Origin: Vallitalea longa
Lineage (GTDB): Bacteria > Bacillota > Clostridia > Lachnospirales > Vallitaleaceae
DNA length: 64,000 nucleotides
Reading direction: 5' to 3'
Assembly (NCBI RefSeq): GCF_027923465.1
Contig: NZ_BRLB01000017.1
Location: 41,510 to 105,509 of the forward strand
Below are positions 48,793 to 58,249 of the stretch, in pieces. Both the position numbers and the translations under genes were made by a program. Under the pieces are notes generated by a model that had not been told where the DNA came from, made no database searches, and saw only the letters and a list, made by a program, of their open reading frames with translations. The stretch's first letter is position 1. The number at the start of each line of letters is the position of its first letter.

Positions 48793-51402
48793 CTACTCTA
48801 GTCCATTACTTGAATAAGTAAAAACGTAATTACCCGAACCTAAAGTAATCACTAACTCATTATTTTCAATTTCATATTTAACAGTCTCATCCAAATCCTG
48901 CTCACAAATTCCTGGTAGATAAACTTTTGCAGTTGTGTTACATGGTATGGCTAATGACACAGTTATAGTTTCTTCATTAATTTCCCACATTGATTCTATA
49001 CGACCATATAATGTATTAATGCCACCTTTGGCAAAACTTAATAATCTATTAGGTTTTGGTGCAATATTAAATGTTTGAAATCCACTGTTTGGCGTAATAC
49101 CTAGAACAACTTCAAATAGCCATTGAGCAATAGAACCATATGCATAATGATTAAATGAGTTCATTGTACCAGGATTAATAGATCCATCTGGCAACAAACT
49201 ATCCCATCTTTCCCATATTGTAGTTGCTCCCATATTTATTTGATACAGCCACCCTGGACATTCTTCATTAAGTAACATACGATAGGCATCTTCATTATAA
49301 CCATTCTTACTTAATACATGAGCTATGTAAGGTGTTCCTACAAATCCTGTTGTTATACGGTGTTCTTCTCTTCTAACTAACTCTACTAAATGCTTTGCTG
49401 CTATTTTAACATTTTTTTCATCTAACAAATGAAAATGTAACGCCAAAGTATAAGCTGTTTGTGTTTCCCCCGAAACTCTACCTGACTCTGTGACAAATTC
49501 ATAATTAAATGTTTGTTTAATCCGCTCTGCTAAATCAGTATATTCTTCAATATCATCAGAATATCCTAATATCTGAGCTGATTTTACCAATATAGTTGTT
49601 GAATAATAAAACATCGCAGTCGCAATCAAATCTTTTGGTGTTGCACCATGTCTGGTAGACAAACCATAACCATCTTTTGCTAACCAATCATTAAATTGGA
49701 ACCCTGTATTCCATAAGGTTTCTGTTTCACCCTGAGCCCTAATGTACTCAACCCATTTTTTCATGCTATCGTACTGTCGTTCTAATATTGTTTGATCTTT
49801 GTAAAAACGATACAGAGTATAAGGAACTATAGTTGCAGCATCTCCCCATGCACTACAAGTTCCTGAATTTCTCATAACATCCGGAACAACAAAAGGAACA
49901 GCTCCATTGGGTAATTGATCAAATATCACATCTTTTAACCACTTATCATAGAATGTGACTGACATAGCATTATAACAAGCTGTAGCTGCAAATACCTGAG
50001 TATCTGCTGTCCATCCCAGTCTTTCATCTCGTTGAGGACAGTCAGTTGGAACATCAACAAAGTTACCCTTTTGTCCCCATACAATATTTTCATATAACTT
50101 ATTTACCTTGTCATTAGAACAGGAAAACATGCCATTATATTCAATATCTGAACTAATAACTATACCTTTAAATTGATTAATATCAATATCACCAGGATAT
50201 TCTTCTATTTTTACATATCTAAAGCCAAAAAAAGTAAAATGAGGTTCAAATGTTTCAACACCTTCACCCTTTAATGTATATAGTACTTCTGTTTTCGCAC
50301 TACGCATATTAATATTATAGAACTCATTATTGAGCATTATTTCCCCATGCTTTAAGTAAATTCTATCTCCTTTATTACCTTGGGCACTTACTTTAACCCC
50401 TCCTACCATATTTTGACCAAAATCAAGGACTTTGTCCCCATTAGGTGTTGTAATAAGCTCTATTGGGGAAATTTCATCAATTACTCGAACCCCTGGAGTT
50501 ACTTGCCCTACTATATCAAATTGATTTTCAGGTTTATATACTCTTACCCATGATAATTCATCATAGTTTTTAGTACTCTCTTTTCTAGCATCATAATACT
50601 CGCCATCGTATATTCCTGAGAAAAGAATAGCGCTTTGATCACTTTTCCATGATGCATCTGTAGCAATAATCTGTGACTGTCCATCTGCATACTTTACTTC
50701 AATCTGTGCTAACATAGCAACTGTGTCACCATATCGATTCTCCGGTCTTCCATCTTTTTTAAATCCTATTCTTCCCATATACCACCCACTACCTAGAGTA
50801 ATGGCAATCTCATTTTCACCTTTTACAAGCATATCTTTAATATCATATGTTTGATATTGTAAGTGATGGTTATATGATGTCCAACCAGGCGCTAAAAGAT
50901 CTTGGTTAACTTTATTATTATTAATTGCTGATTGATACATTCCCAAAGAAGTTATATACATTCTTGCTGACGTTGGTGTATCAGTTAGAACAATATTCTT
51001 TTTTAAAATTGGGCATTGTTCATTTGCATGAAATTTCACATCTGATGTTATCCATTTACCCAACCACTGGGTATCTAAAAATCCCATTTCAAAATATGCT
51101 ACATCACTAAATGCTGATGCACCCTCATTAGTTTCAACCATTACACGCCAATATACTCGATCAAAAGCTGATAATTCTACTCCTTTATAAACAATTTGAT
51201 TTGATTGATTTGAACTAACTAGACCTGTGTCCCATATCAAATATCTTTCTTCAAAATTTTCATTATTAGAACATTGTATTTGATAAGCTCTTTGAATAAC
51301 ATTCTTTTTTTTCGATACTATCTCCCATGAAAAACGTGGCTTCTTCACATCAATTCCAATTGGATTTCTTTGGTATTCACATTTAAGATCTATACATTTC
51401 AT
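48793..51402 (-). CDS. GH78 alpha-L-rhamnosidase, first gene of the rhamnosidase operon
   Basis: An 869-residue GH78 enzyme with the full domain set. FDFGQN-like block VLDFGQNMVGGVKV at 325-338, general-acid motif DCPQRDERLGWTAD at 454-467 with Glu460, and the late catalytic block TTIWERWDS. It is the most canonical of the three GH78 proteins. No signal peptide; AGGAG precedes the ATG. It lies downstream of the AraC gene at 51635 with a 232-base gap that contains no gene and should hold the operon promoter. It starts the run GH78 / GH106-like / GH78-like / GH78. Confidence 0.92.
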   Translation of the reverse strand: MKCIDLKCEYQRNPIGIDVKKPRFSWEIVSKKKNVIQRAYQIQCSNNENFEERYLIWDTGLVSSNQSNQIVYKGVELSAFDRVYWRVMVETNEGASAFSDVAYFEMGFLDTQWLGKWITSDVKFHANEQCPILKKNIVLTDTPTSARMYITSLGMYQSAINNNKVNQDLLAPGWTSYNHHLQYQTYDIKDMLVKGENEIAITLGSGWYMGRIGFKKDGRPENRYGDTVAMLAQIEVKYADGQSQIIATDASWKSDQSAILFSGIYDGEYYDARKESTKNYDELSWVRVYKPENQFDIVGQVTPGVRVIDEISPIELITTPNGDKVLDFGQNMVGGVKVSAQGNKGDRIYLKHGEIMLNNEFYNINMRSAKTEVLYTLKGEGVETFEPHFTFFGFRYVKIEEYPGDIDINQFKGIVISSDIEYNGMFSCSNDKVNKLYENIVWGQKGNFVDVPTDCPQRDERLGWTADTQVFAATACYNAMSVTFYDKWLKDVIFDQLPNGAVPFVVPDVMRNSGTCSAWGDAATIVPYTLYRFYKDQTILERQYDSMKKWVEYIRAQGETETLWNTGFQFNDWLAKDGYGLSTRHGATPKDLIATAMFYYSTTILVKSAQILGYSDDIEEYTDLAERIKQTFNYEFVTESGRVSGETQTAYTLALHFHLLDEKNVKIAAKHLVELVRREEHRITTGFVGTPYIAHVLSKNGYNEDAYRMLLNEECPGWLYQINMGATTIWERWDSLLPDGSINPGTMNSFNHYAYGSIAQWLFEVVLGITPNSGFQTFNIAPKPNRLLSFAKGGINTLYGRIESMWEINEETITVSLAIPCNTTAKVYLPGICEQDLDETVKYEIENNELVITLGSGNYVFTYSSNGLE

Positions 51403-51634
51403 ATTTTTTCTCCTATTTGTGCTTCTTATTTTGTTCCACTAGCATATTTAGTTATTTTAGTATTATTTCCAATTTTTTTCTAGGTTGATTCAGCTATTTT
51501 TAGGGGGGTATTTATATATCAAATACAATTTGTATAGTTTATGCGATATTATTAAAAGACTGTTTAAAAAAAGAAAAACATTTTATCAAGTTTTAAATTT
51601 TCCAGATAAAATATTTTTGTTTGTTACAGTTTTT

Positions 51635-52528
51635 TTATTTTTTTCTATATTTACTTGGCGTCATACCAACTATTTTTTTAAATATATAATTAAAAAATTT
51701 AATATCTTTATAGCCTACTTTATTGGCTATTTCAATTACTTTATAATCATTTGGACTTTTTAATAATTTACAAGCCTCCTTTATTCTTATTTTTTGAACA
51801 TAGTTTATCAAAGATATACCAACCGTTTTCTTGAATAATTTTGAAAAATAATCAGGAGTATAACCATAGGTTTTAGCCATATTGGTTAATGTAATATGGC
51901 AACTATAATTAATTTCAATATAGTTAATAACTCTTGAAATTATATTTTTATTTTTCTCATCAACATAATTTTTAGGTTCCTCTTTATATTTATATAAACG
52001 AAATATTATAACTAACAATTCAACAATATAAACCCTTAGCATTTGTACATACCCCGGTTCACCTGTTAAATATTCTCTTAACATTTTATCAAATATTTCT
52101 TCAATATTTGAATTACCATCTTCTGCCACTCTAATAATTTCATTAGGGTGATTATCTGGAAAAAGCTCTTTTAATAGATAATTATTCCTAAAATAACTTA
52201 AATTGTTTTTACCATTTAATTTATCATCAATAAAGTTATCTTTAAAGAGACAGTTATATATAATTAGTGGACTATATTTTACCTTTTTGTTATAACAAAA
52301 TTCATGAGGTGTATGACTATTAATAATAAACAAGTCTCCTTTAGTCACTTCAATTAGTTGATCATTTATTCTGTGGAAACCTGTTCCTTCTACTACATAA
52401 GCAATTTCAATGCCATCATGTAAATGATAATGGGATTTTACTGATTCTAAATTGCGATTAATATAGAAATTTTGTCCTTTTCTAAAATGAACTTTTTTAA
52501 TTTTTTGTTCCGAATAATTATTTTTCAC
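51635..52528 (-). CDS. AraC-family regulator with N-terminal cupin
   Basis: A 297-residue regulator starting with GTG at 52528 (AGGAGG eight bases before). A cupin block (HYHLHDGIEIAYVVEGTGFHR, HTPHEFCY) is followed by an AraC double helix-turn-helix ending FFNYIFKKIVGMTPSKYRKK. It precedes the rhamnosidase operon on the same strand and is the natural candidate for its control, for example in response to rhamnose or a rhamnosyl oligosaccharide, which is inferred from position. It is distinct from the 15841 regulator. Confidence 0.9.
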   Translation of the reverse strand: MKNNYSEQKIKKVHFRKGQNFYINRNLESVKSHYHLHDGIEIAYVVEGTGFHRINDQLIEVTKGDLFIINSHTPHEFCYNKKVKYSPLIIYNCLFKDNFIDDKLNGKNNLSYFRNNYLLKELFPDNHPNEIIRVAEDGNSNIEEIFDKMLREYLTGEPGYVQMLRVYIVELLVIIFRLYKYKEEPKNYVDEKNKNIISRVINYIEINYSCHITLTNMAKTYGYTPDYFSKLFKKTVGISLINYVQKIRIKEACKLLKSPNDYKVIEIANKVGYKDIKFFNYIFKKIVGMTPSKYRKK

Positions 52529-52672
52529 AACAGGAACCTCCTATATAGAACACTTTTATATCCATTTTATCCTAGTCTATAAAGCATTTTTTGTCAATTT
52601 CGTTATTTTTGATAATATAGATAATCACTTCTTAAAATAAATTAAATCGACCCATATAAATTATTTAAAAGA

Positions 52673-52712
52673 AACTGTTACATTAGCAATTAGATTTACT
52701 AATGTAACAGTT
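52673..52712 (-). terminator. Terminator of the AraC-GyrI gene
   Basis: AACTGTTACATTAG pairs perfectly (14 bp) with CTAATGTAACAGTT around a 12-base loop; TTTCTTTT follows on the minus strand and CTTTTTT on the plus strand. It marks the boundary between the polysaccharide locus and the next genes. Confidence 0.8.
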
Positions 52713-52757
52713 CTTTTTTACAGTTTTTATTCATCTATTTACCAATAAGATTCCCAT

Positions 52758-53723
52758 CTACTTCCTCACTGGTCTTATATACTTAAAATATCGTTCTGAA
52801 TCAAAATAAAAATAAATTATTCTACCTGGGGAAGTATCAAAGCAGTAATCAGTGCCTGTAAAATCAAAAGTTGCCATTGCCTTTTCAATCTTTTCCTCCA
52901 CACTACGATTTTCCTGCTCATAATCGAATGGTCCATGTTCAAAAACAATATACTCAGCTTTGGGAACATCAATCATAAGCATTTGTGGTGGTACTTCTCC
53001 TTTATAATCAAAAGGAAGTCGTACACCATAACACTCTATACGTGGAATACCCCAATCGCAGAGTCTACCGTCTGGATCATTAATATACGCCATAATCTGA
53101 CCGCCGCCGCAGTTAGATTCGCTTCCACCATCGTCATCCAATTTGCCCTTGATACTATCGAGTAAACCGCAAATCGTTTCGCAGTCCTGTCCTGGTATAA
53201 GACTTTGCTTTTGCCAAAAATCCCAATACCCATTACTCTCATAGTTTTTAATGTGCAAAAATTTGTGTGCGGGTATAGTTACAAAATAAATTTTAACATC
53301 TTCTGTAGATTTCATCATCCCAATCTCTCCCAATCCTAAAAAGTAGCGGTCAAAAGGGTTTATTTTTGTACGAAGAACGACAGGCCTAGGTTTTTTTCGG
53401 TATTCACTTGGAGTTACACCATATGTTCCCTTAAAAGCTCTAGTAAAAGCTTCATGTGATGAATAACCATAATCAAAAGCAATATCCAAAAGACTTTTTT
53501 CACTATCCCGAACTTCTTTTAGAGCAAAGGCTAATTTTCTATTCCGTAGATAATCCCTAAATTGCATACCCGATATTTCTTTGAATTTTCTTGTTGTATA
53601 AAATTCTGAATAACCCAGCCTGCGAGAAAGAAATTGTAGTGTCAAGGCATGGCCATTATAATTTTTTATACATCTGTCAATTTCATCAACGATTATTTGA
53701 ATTTGTTTCTGCCACTCGTACAT
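52758..53723 (-). CDS. AraC-family regulator with GyrI-like effector domain
   Basis: A 321-residue protein if started at the ATG at 53723; a GTG four codons upstream overlaps the AGGTG site and is less likely. AraC helix-turn-helix repeats come first (about 5-105, YGYSSHEAFTRAFKGTYGVTPSEYRKKP), followed by a GyrI-like/integron-cassette-type small-molecule binding domain (about 120-320). This Rob-like order is found in regulators of drug or stress response and in unknown clostridial regulators. It is not obviously part of the sugar locus. Confidence 0.88.
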   Translation of the reverse strand: MYEWQKQIQIIVDEIDRCIKNYNGHALTLQFLSRRLGYSEFYTTRKFKEISGMQFRDYLRNRKLAFALKEVRDSEKSLLDIAFDYGYSSHEAFTRAFKGTYGVTPSEYRKKPRPVVLRTKINPFDRYFLGLGEIGMMKSTEDVKIYFVTIPAHKFLHIKNYESNGYWDFWQKQSLIPGQDCETICGLLDSIKGKLDDDGGSESNCGGGQIMAYINDPDGRLCDWGIPRIECYGVRLPFDYKGEVPPQMLMIDVPKAEYIVFEHGPFDYEQENRSVEEKIEKAMATFDFTGTDYCFDTSPGRIIYFYFDSERYFKYIRPVRK

Positions 53724-53860
53724 TCGTCTATTCACCTCATTTCAATCGCCCTACATTTATTATAAAGAAACAGAAAGATTACTGCTTGATTCTACTTGCT
53801 ATTTATCTATCTCATGTCATAGCAGAAATTACTGATGATTTTTATATTGAAAGTTATAAA

Positions 53861-54703
53861 TTATAATTCAGATTCTATAATTGAATTAATTCTTTCTTTG
53901 AGTAAATTATTGTTAAATTCAGAATTATCAATTTTATACTTAATCAGTTCAAGTGAATCATAAACATCTCTTTCAAGTCTACTTCTTGCTTCAAGAACTT
54001 GTATAACTCCATCTAACTCCTTTAAATTGTTAGCTAAACCATAGCCTTGGTTTGTATAATAATTCAAAAATCCTTCAAACCATTCTTTTGACCTTTCATT
54101 TACAACTCTATTAAAAGATGTTTTAATATCCTTCTGTTCTACATATATTAACATAGGATTTAATGGAGTAATTTTCTCAGCTAAACTATTGATATAATTC
54201 ATAGTAACATCTTTAGGAGTATTATTTCTAATCATACTAACTGTTACTGGATTCTGAATGAAACAACACTCAAATATAACGACCTTATCATTCTTACCAT
54301 AATTATTGACAAAATCATTCCATTTACTTAATATCAATTCTGTATGAACATCTATAGGCAATTCATATATATCATTCTTAATAATATCATTAATTATTTC
54401 GTCTTCATATGTTATTTTTTGTTCTTCAATAGCCTTTCTATATGGAATCAGGTAACCATTATGATATTTGATTTTTATCTTATTCAATATATCTATGCTT
54501 CCTGAATGAACTTGTTGCAATATATTAAAGTTCTCATTATCAAAATAAGCTACTCCATCAAAATCTGCTGGATGATTATAATTCCCTTCACAATAAATCT
54601 CTACATTAAATCCTTTGTCTTTAAGAATGTCGTATACCACTTGAGCTGTAGTCGATTTTCCCGCCCCTGGTAAGCCCTCTATAATAATTAATTTAGTTGT
54701 CAT
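53861..54703 (-). CDS. P-loop kinase-like protein of unknown function
   Basis: A 280-residue soluble protein with Walker A motif GLPGAGKSTTA at residues 10-20 and a beta-strand VVIFECCF near 142-149 at the expected position of the Walker B region. The fold suggests a small-molecule or nucleoside kinase, but the rest does not match a family I can name. GGGAG lies seven bases before the ATG. It follows the LacI-type regulator with a gap of 58 bases and may be co-transcribed, although a sugar role is not evident. Confidence 0.6.
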   Translation of the reverse strand: MTTKLIIIEGLPGAGKSTTAQVVYDILKDKGFNVEIYCEGNYNHPADFDGVAYFDNENFNILQQVHSGSIDILNKIKIKYHNGYLIPYRKAIEEQKITYEDEIINDIIKNDIYELPIDVHTELILSKWNDFVNNYGKNDKVVIFECCFIQNPVTVSMIRNNTPKDVTMNYINSLAEKITPLNPMLIYVEQKDIKTSFNRVVNERSKEWFEGFLNYYTNQGYGLANNLKELDGVIQVLEARSRLERDVYDSLELIKYKIDNSEFNNNLLKERINSIIESEL

Positions 54704-54761
54704 TTTTTATCTCCCTTGTTCCACCAATGTTGTTGATTCATAAAATCATTATTCTATTTCT

Positions 54762-55802
54762 TTACTTTTTTTGCTTAGTAGTTTCCCTAATTACTACAGA
54801 AACCGGCATAACTATTGAATCTGACAATTCCATATTCCCCTCAATACGTCCTATCAGCAACTTGGATATTTCTATCCCTTTAGTATATATATCTTGTCTA
54901 ACTGTAGTCAATGCGGGAATTGTATAATTAGAAAAACTTAAATCATCAAATCCAATAATAGAAATATCATCAGGTACATTCTTACCGAATTGGTGTAAAG
55001 TCTTCATTAAACCATAAGCCATGATATCTGCTACAATAAATATGGCTGTAACATCTTTATGGTCTTTTATAAGACGATATCCAACATTGATTCCACCTTT
55101 AATAGATACCTCTTCTTCAATGACAAGACAGTCTTTAATATCTATCCCTTCTTGTGTTATAGCACTGATAAACCCTTTATATCGTTGTTGATTAACTGGA
55201 GAATAATCAAGTATTGCTGTACCTATTGCAATATTAGTATGACCAAGAGATAATAAATGTTTTGTAGCAAGATATGCCCCAAATTCATCATCGATACCTA
55301 CATTTATTACCCCTTTCCTTTCATGATTATAAGAGTCTATAGTTACAATAGGAACTTCAAGAGTATAGACTTTATCCCAGAAAACCTCTTCATAACCACC
55401 CAGTATAGCAATACCATCTAGCATTCTTTTATCGGTTAATTCAATGGCTTGTTCCGCAGAACCAATACATGCAATCAAAATATCATAACCCAACATTCGA
55501 GCACTATATTCTATCCCACTGATAATTTCACTATAATAGGGATTCTCTTTTAATATAGTGCCAGGCATATTATTCTCGTAAACTTGAGGCATAAAAATCC
55601 CAATAAGATTAGATTTCCCTTTTGACAAAGTTCTTGCTGTCATATCCATTTTATAATTCAGTTTATTGACAGCTGAAAATACTTTATTTCTCGTTGCTTC
55701 TGTTGTTTTATGATCATTGTGGTTCAATACATTGGAGACTGTTGCTACAGAAACACCTGCATACTTTGCCACATCTCTCATTGTTATCTTTGCCATTGCC
55801 AT
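54762..55802 (-). CDS. LacI-family transcriptional repressor (maltose-type cluster)
   Basis: A 346-residue LacI/GalR regulator. The N-terminal helix-turn-helix is MRDVAKYAGVSVATVSNVLN (8-27), followed by the hinge helix and a periplasmic-binding-protein-like ligand domain (IGIFMPQ to the C-terminus, with IIGFDDLSFSNYTIPALTTV). It lies after malG on the same strand. Palindromic LacI-type sites occur before its own gene (55861) and in the divergent malE/GH13 intergenic region, so it probably represses both units until a maltodextrin binds. Confidence 0.9.
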   Translation of the reverse strand: MAMAKITMRDVAKYAGVSVATVSNVLNHNDHKTTEATRNKVFSAVNKLNYKMDMTARTLSKGKSNLIGIFMPQVYENNMPGTILKENPYYSEIISGIEYSARMLGYDILIACIGSAEQAIELTDKRMLDGIAILGGYEEVFWDKVYTLEVPIVTIDSYNHERKGVINVGIDDEFGAYLATKHLLSLGHTNIAIGTAILDYSPVNQQRYKGFISAITQEGIDIKDCLVIEEEVSIKGGINVGYRLIKDHKDVTAIFIVADIMAYGLMKTLHQFGKNVPDDISIIGFDDLSFSNYTIPALTTVRQDIYTKGIEISKLLIGRIEGNMELSDSIVMPVSVVIRETTKQKK

Positions 55803-55860
55803 TCATCACCTTTATCTTAGATATTTCTTATTATAACGTTTTACATACTCTATAGCAATA

Positions 55861-55876
55861 GTTAATCGGTATACCT
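55861..55876. promoter_or_regulatory. Possible LacI-family half-conserved operator
   Basis: GTTAATCGGTATACC, close in sequence to the operators at 59864 and 59930, about 60 bases before the regulator start codon. Autoregulation is inferred. The second half is degenerate. Confidence 0.4.
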
Positions 55877-55969
55877 ATGCCATCTTAATATATGAATACT
55901 TGATAATCTATCTCTATATATAATAAGTTGCTGTATACAATCGTTAATTGCATACAACAGCTGTTGTTT

Positions 55970-56845
55970 TTAACCCTTGTTAGCTCCTGCTGATAGTCCC
56001 TCAACAAGATATTTCTGTAAGAATAAATATAATAATGCTACTGGTGCTGCCACAATAACTGAACCTGCAGCAAACATGGTAAAATTATTGTTTGCCTGAC
56101 CATTAATAAGTTCGTATAATCCCACTGCCAAGGTTTTCTTTTCATCTGAAGATATCAAAAAGCTAGGTAAAATAAAATCAAACCAAGGTGCCATGAATTG
56201 AGTTACCGCAACGAAAGTTAATATAGGAGACATTAATGGCAGTATGATTCTCTTGAATGTCTGATATTTGGTTGCCCCATCAATATATGCTGCTTCGTCA
56301 AGAGATATAGGTACATTCTTCAAATAACCTTTAACAAGCCATGTATTATAAGGTATCTGACCAGTGGCATATATGAGAACAAGTGCCAATGGTTGGTCTA
56401 ACAATCCAAAATTCAAAAATAGTACATATATTGCTATCATCCCCATGAAAGATGGAAACATCTGCAGAATAAGTATTGATAACAGCCCAAATTTCTTGCC
56501 TGCAAATTTCAATCTGGCGAACACATATCCCATTGTCCCAGTAAGCACAACTGATACAGCCATATTTATTACTGCAATTGTTAGCGTATTGAGATACCAT
56601 TGTTTGTACTTTGTTTCTTCAAATAATCTAATATAATTACTTAAGGAAGGATTTCTTGGAATTGCACTAGCAGTTGCAAGTGATGAACCTTTAGTAAATG
56701 AAGATCCTACAATCCAGATAACTGGATAAAGTATAACAAATGCAAAAATCAGCAACACAGAATATATGCCTATATATGCTAAAACCTCTTTTACATAATC
56801 AACAAATGTCTTATTATTCTTTTTTCTATTGGTTAATACAGTCAT
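55970..56845 (-). CDS. malG: Maltodextrin-type ABC permease, MalG family
   Basis: A 291-residue permease with six membrane segments, EAA loop EAAYIDGATKYQTFKRIILP and the MalG-type C-terminus (FLQKYLVEGLSAGANKG). The gene begins four bases after the malF stop; the ribosome site AAGGAGG is formed by the last codons of malF. It forms the translocation pore with MalF. No ATPase gene accompanies it. Gene symbol reflects family and gene order; the transported sugar is inferred. Confidence 0.9.
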   Translation of the reverse strand: MTVLTNRKKNNKTFVDYVKEVLAYIGIYSVLLIFAFVILYPVIWIVGSSFTKGSSLATASAIPRNPSLSNYIRLFEETKYKQWYLNTLTIAVINMAVSVVLTGTMGYVFARLKFAGKKFGLLSILILQMFPSFMGMIAIYVLFLNFGLLDQPLALVLIYATGQIPYNTWLVKGYLKNVPISLDEAAYIDGATKYQTFKRIILPLMSPILTFVAVTQFMAPWFDFILPSFLISSDEKKTLAVGLYELINGQANNNFTMFAAGSVIVAAPVALLYLFLQKYLVEGLSAGANKG

Positions 56846-56849
56846 CTAC

Positions 56850-58220
56850 TCAATCCTCCTTAAAAGCATCTGTATGCATGAAGTTCCAAGTTGATATACC
56901 CCCGATTAATAGAAATATAAGAATAGACATGATGGATGCCATATTGTACATCTTGAAATCTTTTGTCATTTTATATATCCATGTAATCAATATATCTGTA
57001 TGCCCCGCATATTCATAAGCTATATTTCTTGGACTGCCATTTGTCAAGAAGAACACTGCTCCGAAATTATTGAAATTACCAGCGAATGACATAATAAGCA
57101 ATGGCATAACCTGACTTAAGAGAATCGGAAATGTGACATGCCAGAATATTTGATTTTTATTGGCTCCATCAACTCTAGCCGCCTCATAAATAGTTTTATC
57201 AAAACTTGTTAGTATCCCTGTCATCAGCATCATAAAATAAGGTACCCCCAGCCAAAAGTTAACTGCTATAAGTGTAAACTTTGCAAGAGTTGGATTATTG
57301 AGCCAAGGAATATTCATGCCCAGCATTCTATTTAGAGGACCATAAGTCTGGTTAAAGAAATTTTTAAAAACAAGTAAAGATACCATACCAGGAATCGCCC
57401 ATGGCAATATTAAAATAGTCCTCCATATCTTTTTAAAACGTACCCTATGATTATTAACAACCAATGCAAGAAATAATCCTCCAAAAAACGTTGTAAATGT
57501 TGCGATTACAGCCCATACCAATGTCCATACGGCAACTCCTATAAAGGTAGTCCTCCATCCTGGAAGCTGTATTACCTTCATGAAATTACCAAATCCAACC
57601 CAATCTATCAAATCCGCTGGCGGATTGTGATAAGCATCATAGTTAGTGAATGCTGTAAAGAAAGCAAATAAAATAGGCATGATAGAAATCAAAAGCAACA
57701 GCACTAATGATGGAGCACTAACTACATATGCGAAACTTGTCTCGAACACATGTTTAAAATATTCTTTCGAAGATTTTATTTGTCCCGATTTTTCATATTC
57801 GATGGCTATTTGATTTGCATCTCTGATATTGATTATCCAAAAGAATATCAATATACCTAATAGTAAAATCACAATCAAACCTTCAATCATCAATACAGGA
57901 GAGTTATCTCTAAATCTGCCACCAGTTGTCTCTCCTAGTGTAAAGAATCCCCACAAACCTTTTCTAAAAAATCCATACCCCCAAGCTTTAGGTTGATTAG
58001 GCAATCCACCACTAACCAAAGAACTTGTTAAAATTTCAATTAAAACATAGACTAGCTGTATCAGAAAGAAGCATAGAGCTTTCCCTTTTTGTTTATTTCT
58101 AAGCTGCCCTGCACCCATAATAAATATAGACAGCATTCCCGATTTAGTCATTCTTTTACCAAATAACTTTTGCCATATGGAGTAACTTTTTTTATCCAAG
58201 TTATTTGTATCTGTTTTCAT
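56850..58220 (-). CDS. malF: Maltodextrin-type ABC permease, MalF family
   Basis: A 456-residue permease, longer than LplB-type permeases because of an N-terminal extension of about 150 residues with two to three extra membrane segments, as in Gram-positive MalF/MdxF proteins. The EAA loop is EAARVDGANKNQIFWHVTFP. AGGAGG precedes the ATG. It follows the broken malE gene by about 30 bases and precedes malG. Confidence 0.9.
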   Translation of the reverse strand: MKTDTNNLDKKSYSIWQKLFGKRMTKSGMLSIFIMGAGQLRNKQKGKALCFFLIQLVYVLIEILTSSLVSGGLPNQPKAWGYGFFRKGLWGFFTLGETTGGRFRDNSPVLMIEGLIVILLLGILIFFWIINIRDANQIAIEYEKSGQIKSSKEYFKHVFETSFAYVVSAPSLVLLLLISIMPILFAFFTAFTNYDAYHNPPADLIDWVGFGNFMKVIQLPGWRTTFIGVAVWTLVWAVIATFTTFFGGLFLALVVNNHRVRFKKIWRTILILPWAIPGMVSLLVFKNFFNQTYGPLNRMLGMNIPWLNNPTLAKFTLIAVNFWLGVPYFMMLMTGILTSFDKTIYEAARVDGANKNQIFWHVTFPILLSQVMPLLIMSFAGNFNNFGAVFFLTNGSPRNIAYEYAGHTDILITWIYKMTKDFKMYNMASIMSILIFLLIGGISTWNFMHTDAFKED

Positions 58221-58249
58221 ATTTACCTCCTATCAACAAGCAAGATCAT

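Noticed and set aside
51403..51634. Possible small gene or riboswitch before the rhamnosidase operon
   Set aside because: The sequence is AT-rich with homopolymer runs; no conserved structure or frame with a ribosome site was seen.
55924..55965. Inverted repeat after malG (TGTATGCAAT with ATTGTATACA) as a terminator
   Set aside because: One mismatch in the stem and no T-run on the minus strand, so it was not listed as a feature.
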